Source: Chloranthus sessilifolius
Taxonomy: Eukaryota > Streptophyta > Magnoliopsida > Chloranthales > Chloranthaceae
NCBI GenBank assembly: GCA_021018995.1
Contig: CM037590.1
Location: 64,637,597 to 64,701,596 of the forward strand
Direction of reading: 5' to 3'
DNA: 64,000 bases
Part shown: positions 24,850 through 35,734 of the stretch, piece after piece
Numbering within the stretch: the first letter of the stretch is position 1
How the letters are laid out: every line of letters starts with the position of its first letter
The notes under the pieces: generated by a model
Told to the model about the DNA's origin: nothing
The model's input: only the letters and a program-made list of their open reading frames with translations
Databases searched by the model: none
Made by a program: the position numbers and the translations under genes

Positions 24850-25640
24850 AAGGGTCAGGCAGAGATCAAGGAAATGATGGAGACCTTTAAGCAGGTCAAA
24901 ATAAATTTACCCCGGCTTGATGCAATCCGATAGGTCCCAACCTATGCAAAGTTTCTGAAGGACCTTTGTACTCAGAAAAGGAAGGTCAGAGGCCATTTGT
25001 CCAAAAAGGTCTTTGCAACTGATACAGTTAATTCTGTATTAACTATGACAATACCTTAGAAGTTGCAAGACCCAGGGATACCCACTATTCCATGTATTAT
25101 TGGTGACCACACGATTGAAAGGGCCCTTTTGGACCTTAGAGCCAGTGTTAACCTGCTGCCATAGAGTATATATCAGCAGTTGGGTTTAGGGGAGCTGAAG
25201 CCCACCCCCATTGTTCTATTGATGGCTGATAGGTCTGAGAGGAGACCCATGGGAGTGGTTGAGGATGTCCTAGTGGGGGTAGACAAGTTCTTCTACTCTG
25301 CAGACTTCCTTGTTTTGGACATGGGTTGTAACAAGAGTAAATCCCCGATACCTGTCATTCTGGGCAGACCATTTTTGGCCACTGCCAATGCATGCATTCA
25401 ATGCAGGTCTGGGATCAAGGAGGTCACTTTCAGACATATGAAAGTTGACCTTAATGTGTACAACAGTGCAAAGTACCCTCAGCTGGACAATGAGGAATGC
25501 TTTGCAGTGGATGTACTAGAAGAAATTATTGAAGAAGAACTGCCCACTCTGCTGGAGTGGAGCAACATTGTCACTGATTTAATTGAAGTTTGGAACATGG
25601 TGGAGGAAGGAAGCCTAGCTTTAATGTCATAAGACATACC
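24850..25640 (+). pseudogene. A1 aspartic protease region
   Basis: KQVKINLP and FLKDLCT.KRK lead into the retropepsin-like domain from about 25060. The active-site region ALLDL.ASVNLLP is at about 25126, followed by LADRSERRPMGVVEDVLV and ILGRPFLATANACI near 25355-25400. The arrangement is the same as in A2 at 54640-55010. It would process the polyprotein. Confidence 0.8.
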
Positions 25641-25644
25641 CCTA

Positions 25645-26800
25645 GTGAGGTCTTCTGTGGGCTTAGTGCAGCATTCCAATTGGAAACCTACATTGCTGCC
25701 CCTTCCTCCAACCAACAATACACCAATCCTGCTATCCATACAGCAAGCCCCTGATCTGAAGCTCAAGCTGCCAGAGACATTAAAATATGCTTTCCTTGAA
25801 AAAGAAGAAAAACTTCCTGTAATTATCTCCTCTTCTCTAACCTGTGAGCAAGAGGAGGAATTGCTAACAGTTCTGAGGAAGCACAAGAAAGTAATCAGCA
25901 GGACCATTGCTGATCTGGGAGGGATTGATGTATCAATCTGTATGCATAGGATCCATTTAGAAGAGGGCTTAACACCCTCCAGGGAAATGCAGAGGAAATT
26001 GAATCCTCACATGCAGGAAGTGGTTCTAAAAGAAATCATTAAGTTGTTGGATGCTGGGGCAATTTACCCCATCTCTGATTCTGAATGGGTGGCACCAATC
26101 CAGGTGGTACCCAAGAAACTGCATCACAAAGGATCTGGCCTCGGAGAGTTGAGACTAGCCAGGGAGACCACTGGCTGAAGAGTTTGCATCGATTATCAAA
26201 AACTCAACTCCAAGACCAGAAAAGACCACTTTCCTCTCCCTTTTATTGATCAAATTTTGGATAAGTTGGCTGGAAAAGCTTTTTACTATTTTCTTGATGG
26301 GTACTTAGGGTACAACCAGATTCCTGTGCACCCTTTGGATCAAGAGAAAACTACTTTTACTTGTCCTTTTGGCACCTTTGCTTACAGAAGGATGCCTTTT
26401 GGACTGTGTAATGCCCCAGCCACCTTTCAAAGGTGTATGTATGCCATCTTTTCTGATATGATTGATAAATTCTTAGAAATTTTTATGGATGATTTCTCGG
26501 TTTATGGGGATAGCTTTGACCAATGTCTACAACACCTCCATCAAGTCTTACAAAGATGTGAAGAGACCAATTTGGTCTTAAGTTGGGAAAAGAGCCACTT
26601 CATGGTAACAAAAGGAATTGTGTTGGGCCATGTGGTCTCTAAAGATGGAATTGAGGTAGACAAGACCAAAGTCGACCTCATTGCAAATTTTCCCCCTCCA
26701 AGAACAGTCAAGCAAATCAGATCCTTCCTTGGGCATGCTGGATTCTATAGGAGATTTATCAAGGACTTCAGCAAAATTGCTAAACCATTGTGCCACCTGC
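25645..26800 (+). pseudogene. A1 reverse transcriptase
   Basis: The lead-in LPETLKYAFL and the SREMQRKLNPHMQEVVLKEIIKLLDAG start are followed by [32 protein letters not shown], the TFQRCM helix and the catalytic [10 protein letters not shown] box near 26483-26510. The thumb region ([18 protein letters not shown]) ends near 26780. It is part of a broken polyprotein. Confidence 0.9.
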
Positions 26801-27300
26801 TCTACCAGGATGTGCCCTTTGACTTCTCTGTTGAATGTCTGAAGGGTTTTGAAACTTTGAAAATTTGCCTCACCTCTGCTCCTGTACTCCAAACACCTGA
26901 CTATACCTTGCCCTTCGAGTTGATGTGTGATGCATCTGACTTCGCAATAGGTGCTGTCTTGGGCCAGAGAAAAGATAAGCCGCCTGTGGTCATTGCATAT
27001 CTCAGCAAATCACTTGCTGAGGCTCAGCTGAACTACACAACCACAGAGAAAGAGCTTCTGGCAGTGGTTTTCGCTGTGGACAAGTTTAGACCTTACCTAC
27101 TTGGGTCTAAAACTGTCATCTTCACTGACCACTCAGCATTAAAGTACCTACTGTCCAAGAAGAATGCAAAGCCCAGATTGATTAGATGGATACTCCTCTT
27201 ACAGGAGTTTGACATCGAAATCAAGGACAAGAAGGGTGTAGAAAATGTGGTGGCTGATCACTTGTCCAGAATTATATTGGAAAAAGGTGATGATGCCCTT
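26801..27300 (+). pseudogene. A1 RNase H
   Basis: [20 protein letters not shown] carries the first catalytic Asp. [21 protein letters not shown] carries the Glu helix, [13 protein letters not shown] the next Asp, and VVADHLSR the last. Only this single gypsy RNase H is present, unlike the double RNase H of G1/G2. Confidence 0.9.
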
Positions 27301-28653
27301 GCTACAAATGATATCTTCCCAGATGAGCAATTGTTTACTCCAGCCTTTAGTTCCTTGGTATGCACATATTGTTAATTATCTAGTTATAGGCAAGATTCCT
27401 GCCCATTGGACAAAAATGGACAGAGACCTATTTTTCTCACAGGTCAAATTCTTTTTCTGGGAAGAACCTTGCTTATACAAGTATTGTGCAGACCAAATCA
27501 TTCGGAAATGTGTCCCTGAAAGTGATGTCCCCAGTATTTTGGCCATGTGCCATGAAAATGCCTGTGGGGGTCACTTTAGTGGGAGAAAAATAGCTGACAA
27601 AGTGCTACAGTGTGGGTTCTATTGGCCTTCTCTTTTCAAAGATGCCAATACACATTGCAAGACCTGTGAAAGATGTCAGAAACTAGGAGGGCTGTCTAAA
27701 AGAAATTCACTACCTTTACAGCCCATCCTTGTTGAAGAATTGTTTGATGTGTGGGGTATTGACTTTATGGGCCCTTTTCCTCCTTCAAATGGTTTTCATT
27801 TTATCTTAGTAGCAGTGGACTATGTTTCCAAATGGGTAGAAGCCATTGCCATAAGAACTAATGATAATCAGGTGGTCCTCAAGTTAATAAAGCAAAATAT
27901 CTTCTCCAGATTTGGTACCCCTAGAGCCATTAGAGCCATTATCGGATGGGGGATTCCATTTACAATGTAAATTTTGAGAGCTTGCTCAAGAAATATTCTG
28001 TCACCCATAGGGTTGCTACTCCCTACCACCCACAAACCAGTGGGCAAGTTGAAATTTCAAATAGGGAGATCAAGCATATCCTTGAGAAGACTGTGAGGAC
28101 AGATAGGAAGGATTGGGCTGACAAGCTTAATGATGCACTGTGGGCTTATAGGACTGCCTATAAGACCCCCATTGGTATGTCCCCTTTTAGACTGGTCTAT
28201 GGCAAGGCCTGTCATCTCCCAGTGGAGTTAGAACACAGGGCCTATTGGGCCATCAAACATCTAAATCTAGATCTAACTTCGACTGGTCATCACAGGTTGC
28301 TACAGCTGTTGGAATTGGAAGAACTAAGGATGGATGCATATGCCAATGCCAGGATCTACAAGGAAAGGTCCAAAGCTTTCTTTGACAAAGGGTTGTTGAG
28401 AAAGAGTTTCATTGCTGGTGATAAGGTTTGGTTGTTTCATTCCAAACTTAAATTTTTTCCAGGCAAATTGAAATCCAGATGGGAAGGTCCTTACATTGTC
28501 ATGCATGTTTCCCCATCTGGTGCTGTGAAAATCAAGGATCCTAAGTCTAGGAGACTCTTGAAGGTGAATGGTCAGAGGCTTAAGCCTTGCTTTGAAAAAC
28601 CTGCCGACCTTTTGGACACCATTCACTGTCAAGGGGATCCTTCTTCAAACTGA
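27301..28653 (+). pseudogene. A1 integrase
   Basis: The HHCC zinc region (MCHENACGGHFSGRKI, then CKTCERCQKLGG) is at about 27545-27690. The catalytic core starts VWGIDFMGPFPPS near 27750 and continues through [17 protein letters not shown] near 28020. The C-terminal WEGPYIV module is near 28480. It inserts the DNA copy. The polyprotein region is broken. Confidence 0.9.
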
Positions 28654-29853
28654 TTCCACAGGTGTGTCATTACTGTATCATATGTACTTAGTTTTTGGTT
28701 GATTTATCTTGCTTTTTTTAGTATCTATTCTCTAGGATTTGCTAGTGGCCTTATCTAAATTTTGCCCTATTTGTTTTGAACTTCTGATGCTTGGCTTGAT
28801 TCTTGCTGCTTTTGAATTGATAGCTTCTGTTGAATGCCTAATAAGGGAGATCATTTTTTGTTGTCCTTAAGTGTATGATTGAGTTTACATGTGTCTCAAG
28901 ACAGTCATAGGAGAGCGTCATGCCCAGGATTCAACCACAGCAAACATGCAAAAGGCGAGAAGTAGAGCACATGCTCTGCTTTTATTCCTCTTGTCGCTAG
29001 GTCCAAAATCAAAGCCTGGGAAACTATCGCGAGATTTGAAAGCTCTCGCGAGGTTAAAGAGAAAGCCTGGGAAACTATCGCGAGATTTGAAAGCTCTCAC
29101 GAGGTTGAAAAGGAAACCTGGGAGAAGTTCGCGCAGTTCACCTGGACACATTCTATGTACTATCGCGAGATTCATGTGTATCTGAAAGCCTCTCGCGCGA
29201 TTCACATAGAGCCGCACATTACCTGTCGCGCAATTCATATACTCCAGTGAACATCTCGCGCCATCCCCATAAAGTTTCAAAGGCTGTCGCGAGGTTCACA
29301 AGGTAAACTGGGAGACTCTCGCGCAATTCAACAGAAATACTTCATTTCCTATAGCGAGATTCTAAGTCTGTCGCGAGATTTTAAAAAATGAACCTCTGAG
29401 CTTTTCGCACAATCCAAAAGAAACCTAGGAGCCGCTCGCGCGATTCACTTAAATTAATCTCACTCTGTCGCGCGCTCTAAGGATAACTTGAGAGATTGTC
29501 ACGCAATCTAGATTTAATCCAAACCTTCGCTAGGTTCATTCCCAACCCTGAGACCAGAGGGTCCAAAGCGCGCCGAGCTCCGCGATAGGTATTTCAACCC
29601 TGCATTTTGCTCCTTTCCCAGTACTCTTTCCTTTCTTCCCTCTACGAAACCCTAGCTCCTAGCACTCTCCCCCTTCTCTCCTCCAGCATCACTCCTATAG
29701 CTCATCATTCACTCCACAAAGCTATACAAGTGTTCCTAGCATCACCCTCATCTATTGCCCTATGCTCAGAGATCTTGATGTGCCCTGTGCGTCCAATCAA
29801 ACCAAACCCTAGATCTCGATCTCCATTGCTCATACTAGAAGACAGAGTTAGAA
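28654..29853 (+). promoter_or_regulatory. A1 pol-to-extra-ORF spacer with TCGCG cluster
   Basis: After about 350 bp of plain AT-rich DNA, 29027-29540 holds about 16 TCGCG-type sites (TCGCGAGATT, TCGCGCAATT, TCGCGCGATT), some in pairs 19 bp apart (29027/29046, 29078/29097). From about 29600 the DNA looks like a plant 5' leader: pyrimidine-rich with two AAACCCTAG telo-boxes near 29647 and 29802. This suggests a separate promoter for the following ORF, but no clear TATA box is seen. Confidence 0.5.
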
Positions 29854-30588
29854 ATGGCTCCCAAAATTACACAAAAGAGAAAGGGGAAGAGCAAGGACCC
29901 TGCAGAGACCACCCCTAAAAAAGCCAAGACCTCAAAGTCTCCCAAAAAGGGAAAGGAAGTGGTTGAGGAGGCGACGGTACCATCCACAAAGTTCTCTACT
30001 CTTTCTGAGCTCATGGAGTCAATTCCATTGGAGCCTGAAACTGCCTTTGATGTTTCATTTTTTGAGAGCGAACCTCTCTCTGCCCCTGCAGTCCAATTCA
30101 TGAGCAAAGCAGGCCTGCTGCCATTGATGAGAGGAATTCCAGCACTAGCCTACCCCAGGCTGGTGCAGCTGTTCTATTAGCACATCAAGGTCAAGAGGGA
30201 CAATGATGGACAAGGATGCTTGTTGGTGCTGATTGACAACTTCGATATGTTGGTGGGCCCTAAGATGATCGATGAAGTATTGGGAATCCCAGCAGCTTTC
30301 AATCCTAGCTGTGGATATGGCCCCCCTCTGACTGCATCAATTGATACAATTGCACGAGCCCTAACTAGAGGACTAAAAGCCACCGGGGACTCAATCAGAA
30401 GGAGGGAACTAGAACCTGAACTGCTGTTCATTGACCAAGTCCTGCGAAAGAACATCTATTGCTCAGGACATCAACAGGAGAGAAGAACCCCCATTACGGA
30501 TGCTGTCTACTCCTACCACATGGGTCATGGCTTCCATATAGCATGGCTAATTTTTGAGGCAATGAAGGATGTAGTGGCAAAGTTATGA
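29854..30588 (+). pseudogene. A1 extra ORF, Transposase_32-like part
   Basis: It starts with a Lys-rich, probably nuclear-targeting N-terminus (KRKGKSK, KKAKTSKSPKKGK). A domain of the pattern seen in the plant family called putative plant transposon protein (Transposase_32) follows: helices around PALAYPRLVQLFY, then LIDNFDMLVGPKMIDEVLGIP, and YHMGHGFHIAWLIFEAM. A2 has the related block at 58839-59250. The function is unknown. The family match is by eye, and the ORF is broken. Confidence 0.5.
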
Positions 30589-30619
30589 TCAAATAAGAAG
30601 CCTCACACTCTACCCTATG

Positions 30620-31740
30620 CCAGAATCATCACCTTGCTGCTGATCAAGGGGGGCTACAAGATAGGAAGGAATGAGCATACCACAACCCTTTCCCCTACTA
30701 CCTTTGCCAAGAGGCAATGGGGAGTCAGCAGGAGCTTGATGGAGACCCAGAAGAAAAAGAAAGTTGAGGCTCAGGCTTTGCCCAAGCAAGCAGAAAAGGG
30801 AGCCGGATCTGGGTCCATCCCTGCTACAAAGGAAGTGCCCCCAGAACTGTCACAATACCATCATCGCATGACACCCATTCCCCCTTCACCTTTTACTTCT
30901 GCATCCACTACCCCTCTTGCATCCATCTATCACCCCCCTTTGTTCCCATTCTCCATTCCCACTCCCCCTTCACCTGTGCTTGGTTCCTGGGAGGACTCAC
31001 CATCCCCTACCTTACCTCAGTACACAGCCACAATTTCACCCTCATTTCCACCTAAGCCTGCCAACCCCTCACTCATCTCATACAAGAAATGAAAAACCAC
31101 TGAGACCATTCCAACCATCTCCCAGACACCACCCTCAATCCCTTCTATGCCCATTGACCCACCCCACCTTGAAGAAACCACCACCCCAGCCATATCCACT
31201 ACATCCCCTCTCCCAGACATTGACTTAACCCTCAACACATCCATAGGCTTCCAAGCCTTCATCTCCACCTTCCTTAAAACTATGCCTACCTACTACACCC
31301 CTCTGCCAGACTCCCCAACTACCTCACAGCACCATTCCCCTCCCTCCACTTTTCATCATGCTCCCTCCTCCCCTTTCCAACCAGTACCCTCTTCTTCCCA
31401 AACCCAACCTCCTAACTTTGACACACTAACCCTCATCCTACCCCTTATCCAGGACATACAGGCTCAATTATCCACCAATACCCACAAACAGGATCAGATG
31501 CAGGCTGACCTCACCTCCATCCAATCCACCCTCCACACCTTAACCACTCCACCCATCCCTCCCCTACCAACTTCACCCCCCCTGGTCCTGTTCACTGACA
31601 AAACCACCCAAACAGACTTTCCTCCTGAACCATTACTCCCCCCCACCATCACCATTACCTGCTCCCCACCCATTTTCTTTACTCCCTTTCACCATTCTAA
31701 TTTTTCACCCCCCATCACCCCCACCTCGTGTTGAGCCTAC
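30620..31740 (+). pseudogene. A1 extra ORF, Pro/Ser/Thr-rich middle
   Basis: After a Lys-rich stretch, about 300 residues are dominated by Pro, Ser and Thr with short repeats of PP and PSP type. No membrane segment or signal peptide is visible, so I do not support an envelope role. It looks like a disordered tail of the upstream domain. The reverse-strand frames here are shadows. Confidence 0.45.
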
Positions 31741-32990
31741 ACCTTCACCTTTCCCCTATACCCTCCATCCCCCTTATCCTACCCCCTCCCACCTTCTCTG
31801 CCAAATCTACACAAACAGACCCAGAACCTGACCCCATTCCCCCACCACTTGACTTCCCCACTATCATCCCCCCTACTCCCCTCTAGGACGAAGCACAATC
31901 TGCTCCTTCCACCTCTTATCTTCCCATTGCCCCAAAACATCATTTCTACAGCTCCCCCTACCTCACCATCCTCCACCATATGAGAGATAATGAATACCTG
32001 AGGAAGGATGTCCTCAGGGGAATGGCCAAGCTATGCCAGTCAATAGAGACTCCCCTGCTGGAGCAAATTGATGAGATGACGGAGGCCCACAGAAAATAAA
32101 TATTGGGCATCTCCTTGGGGTGGTAAAATATCCTGGAGGAATATCAGAAGACTAAGGCTACAGCTACGAACGATCAGATCAATTGGGAGTATGAGAAATC
32201 AAATGCCACTGCAGCGACTACCCGGGCGAGAATGCTTGAAAAATGCCTTAACAATGCCCAGGAAATCTAAAAAATTCAAAAGGAGATCCATGAGACTGAC
32301 ACCCTCAAATTTTAAATCAAGATAGCCTCATTGGAATCCGCATTGGCTGCTGCCCGTAATGAACCTTACCATCCGTCTCTAATCTCTGTTCAAGTGCCTG
32401 CGCCAACTACTACTCCAGCTCCACCTGCCCAGTCTAAGGAGGCCCCACCTCAGCCCCAGAAAGACAAAGGCAAAGCTCCTGCTTCACCTCCTAAGGAGCA
32501 GCCTCCACCTCTCAAGGCCTCTGCTGCCCCTCCACAAGAGCAAACTTATCCTCAAAGGAGGAAAGTCACTGCCAAGAGGCCTGCTCCCAAAGTTGTCCCC
32601 TTAAAAATTGGCAAAGAACCTGCTGCCCAGTCTGAAGAGGCATGGTCCCCTGCCAAACCTGAGTCCACTGGAAAAGGAAAATCCCCAGTGGTCCCCACTG
32701 AGGAACCCAAAGCTAAAGGAAAAGAGCAATCCCCAGTGGTCCCACCTGCAGAAGCTGAAGCCAAAAGTAAAGGCAAAGGAAAATCCCCTGCCACCCCCCC
32801 TGCTAAGCGCAAAGGCAAAGCCCCTCAAGAACCCAAAGAACCAAAGGCTCCCAAAGCACTAAAAATGAGGGTGAGGACACCTAAAGCTCCTTCTACAGCG
32901 AAAACACCAGTTGAGAAGAAAAAGGAGAGGGAGGAAAAGAAGAAACAAGACAGAGCTGCCCTTAAGGCAAAGGCTAAAGAGATGGGCTGA
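31741..32990 (+). pseudogene. A1 extra ORF, charged C-terminal part
   Basis: About 32000-32340 encodes helix-like, Glu/Lys/Gln-rich sequence that could be coiled coil. About 32331-32990 is extremely rich in Lys, Pro and Ala, with repeated KGKSP(V/A)VP units and a final KKEREEKKKQDRAALKAKAKE helix. This basic tail would bind nucleic acid. Whether it is one protein with the upstream blocks cannot be decided from this fossil. Confidence 0.45.
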
Positions 32991-33662
32991 GATTTCCTTA
33001 CAGATTCTAATTTAGATTAGATCCTAGCTTCTAGATTGTATCTTAGGTTTTTCTTTTTGTAATTCCACTTGTAACTACTTTTCTTACACTTTAATAGAAA
33101 TTCTAGTTTGTATATTGCTCTGTTCTGTGTATTTCTTTCTGACTGTTTAGTACTTTTGATTTTGTTCTTTTTGCCATTCATGGGAGAAGAGTTTTTGAGA
33201 GGATATTTTTCTTTGAACCTGAAATCCATGTAGCGGACAAATGTCGTTGGTGGCTGAATACAATTTGTGCATTGCCTGCCTCAGGGATTTCAATGGCTCC
33301 TTCTTCCAATTGTTGTGCCACATTAAGTGTATCTCGCGAAGATCCCCAGCTCAGCTGCGCGAGAAATATCCTTTACCCTTCTCTGATTGCTCTTCGCGAG
33401 GATCCTCGCGCGATACACTTACCTCTTTTAATACCATGCCTATCTTTGGACATTAATTTAATGCTCCTTCTCTTTTCCAAAGAGCCAGTGTGCATTTCTT
33501 CTTTCCCCACACAGCACGCATTTATTGCCAGGTTTGAAAAGGGGTGCATTTTCAACTCCGCCGATTCACGTTCCCTAGTCCCTTTCTTTTTAAGCGGCCA
33601 TCAGTCCCTTTTCATCTCATCCCTCCTCTTCTAACCATAGAAGTCCATACCTCCTCCAACAA
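32991..33662 (+). other. A1 spacer with second TCGCG cluster
   Basis: T-rich DNA, then 33330-33420 with about five TCGCG sites (for example CTCGCGAAGATCC, CTTCGCGAGGATCCTCGCGCGAT). It lies between the extra ORF and the next small ORF, as the A2 cluster at 60116-60423 does. Confidence 0.5.
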
Positions 33663-33880
33663 ATGGCGGATGACAACCCCTTTGGCTTCCCAATCAAAAT
33701 TTTCCCCATCTAGGACGATCCCCCACCGCCAAAGGAGCCGAACCCTTTGCAATTTCTCTGGGATGAGTATGACAAGGTCCAGCGGATCCTAGGCAAGGAG
33801 GACAAGAAAAAGAAAAAAAAAGAAAGAAGAGAGAGAAAAGAAAGAAGAAAAAAATGGCACCACCTGCATCTCCCCCTCCA
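33663..33880 (+). pseudogene. A1 small downstream ORF
   Basis: Begins MADDNPFGFP and continues through QFLWDEYDKVQRILGKED into a very basic Lys/Arg/Glu tail. No family recognised. A2 also has a small basic ORF in the same place (60589-60855), though the two sequences do not resemble each other clearly. Confidence 0.35.
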
Positions 33881-35552
33881 TCTTCCTCAACCCCTCCCCC
33901 GGCTACACATTAACCCCCCCCCCCCATTTTATCTTTTCTTTTTTCCATCTTTTTGTCATATTTTTTTTTTTCTTTCAATGAAAGTTTCTTTTACTTCTAT
34001 ACTGTGCAGTTTGCATTCTCTGTTTCTCTTTGTTTGTGTTTATTTTTGTCTGACTGCTTGGATTCTACTATTTTTTTTATCACCTCTGAACCAGTGAGGA
34101 CACTGCTCCAAATGGTTTGGGAGTGTGACAGTCTGCCAATAGAATAGTTAACTTTAGTATAATAATGGTGGCATAACTGAGATGAATAAAACTAATTTCC
34201 ACTAAACTTGATACAATGAGGAAACATGTATAAAATTTAAACATTTTTGCGGACTTTTGGAAACAAAAAAAGTTGAATTTTGACACCACCATGAAGCTAA
34301 TATTAGAAAATTTTTGAGTTAAGTACTCAGTGAGCCTAAGAGGAGAGAAACAGACGAAAATACAACCCATGAGTTAAATTTGAAGACCATACCTAGTGAG
34401 ATTTGGGCTCAAAATTTTCTTTTGAAGAGTGTTTCTGGCATTATTTCTGCTTTAAGGGCTGATTGAATCAAGACTTTGTCACTAGAAGTTGTGCAACTCC
34501 AAATCAAAACTAACTGACAGCACTCATGAGACTAAGGAAATGATCCAAGACCCTTATTTGGACAGTTTGAGCCTAAAAATCCAACATTTTAAAAATCTGC
34601 CCTTTTGCATACACCAGTTGAGCCTTAAAATCATACTCTTCTTTCACAAACACCAGAACACTTGCACCTTAACCTCATTACCTGAGTTTACCTTACCCTC
34701 ACTCTGAGAATTCAGAAGGTAAAGGAGAAGGAAGAAAAGATACTGAAAATGGTCCAATATTCTGTGGAAGGTGAAGAAAAGCATCTTGTGAACAGCTGTG
34801 TATCAATGGCAGTTGAGTGGCATTTCATCAAAAGAATGAATAAAGAAAATAAAAAGAGGAAAAGAAAAATAAGTCTAGAGAACATCATCATCTGAAAAGT
34901 GAAAAGAAGAGGAGAAGCTGGCCACCTTGTCTCTAAAATAGAAAAGAAAGATGAAGGTTTTACTGGAATGAAGGTTGTGAAGTCATGAACCACTCCTGAC
35001 CTTGCTGATTTCTCAATTTGGATTCCCCGTTTACCCCTTTTATTCTGTACACCCCTCAGCCATAAGCCACATTACAACCCATTCTAAAAAGACCTTGTGG
35101 ATCCAAAATCAAATAAGCTGTCATGTGGAGATGAAGAGTTGTCCAATCTATGGTGAAAATATTTGAATATGTCAGAAATTAGAACCTTGGCCTATGCTCA
35201 TGCTTGCAAACCCATTTGGGGTCTACAACTGCTCTTGAGCTGTTAAGAATGTGAACACCCTCAGGATATTAATGTTGAGAGATAGCCCAAGTGAGAATTG
35301 GGTCTGAACTTTAACCCCATTGGGATTGTGTCCAACCTAAATCTTGAATCAAAGGTAAGCTGGGTACTAATTTTTAAAACATTGAGATTCTAATGTTAAA
35401 TGAATGATCGTCAGGCAAACACATGTTAACTTTTAAGTTTTAAATGGCCTGCAACATCGCTGCAATTTCCTCTAAGTGTTAAATAAATTTACTGTGGAAT
35501 GAAACTTTAAACATTCGAATTTGTGTTGTCATTGTCTGCACTATACTTAGCT
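33881..35552 (+). other. A1 3' non-coding region with two blocks shared with A2
   Basis: A C-run near 33917-33930 and T-runs are followed by AT-rich DNA without a supported gene. Two short blocks resemble A2: about 34085-34127 (CAGTGAGGACA..., then GGTTTGGGAGTGTG) with 61112-61163, and about 35060-35160 (ATTACAACC, AAAGACCTT, GATCCAA, CTATGGTG) with 62290-62380. Confidence 0.5.
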
Positions 35553-35721
35553 GACTCTAATGGTGAAGTTTGTGGGTGTCTTCACTGAAAACCCTCAGGA
35601 GACTTCACTCCTCCACTAGGGATCACCTAGGGGTTTTAAAAGGCTTGGTACATATGCTAAATGTATCCGTGATCCCTACAAAAGTGGCATTTATAGCTTT
35701 TCTAAGAGACTAGCAAAGATT
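35553..35721 (+). promoter_or_regulatory. A1 conserved block before polypurine tract
   Basis: About 170 bp closely similar to A2 62777-62976 although the LTRs of the two elements are unrelated. Shared words include TTCACTGAAAACC, CTCCTCCACTAGGGATCACC, CTAGGGGTTT, AAAGTGGCATTTA and GACTAGCAAAG. Such conservation suggests an RNA or plus-strand-priming function. Confidence 0.6.
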
Positions 35722-35734
35722 AGGTTTGGGGGTG
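35722..35734 (+). promoter_or_regulatory. A1 polypurine tract
   Basis: AGGTTTGGGGGTG directly before the 3' LTR start TGTTAAGACC. A2 has the identical 13 bases before its 3' LTR. Confidence 0.9.

Noticed and set aside
29854-32990. Envelope-like gene in A1
   Set aside because: No signal peptide or membrane segment is visible. The region is Transposase_32-like, then Pro-rich, then Lys-rich.
33913-34147. Short hydrophobic Phe/Leu-rich frames near 33950-34100 as a membrane protein
   Set aside because: They come from T-rich low-complexity DNA in the A1 3' non-coding region and have no start context or conservation in A2.
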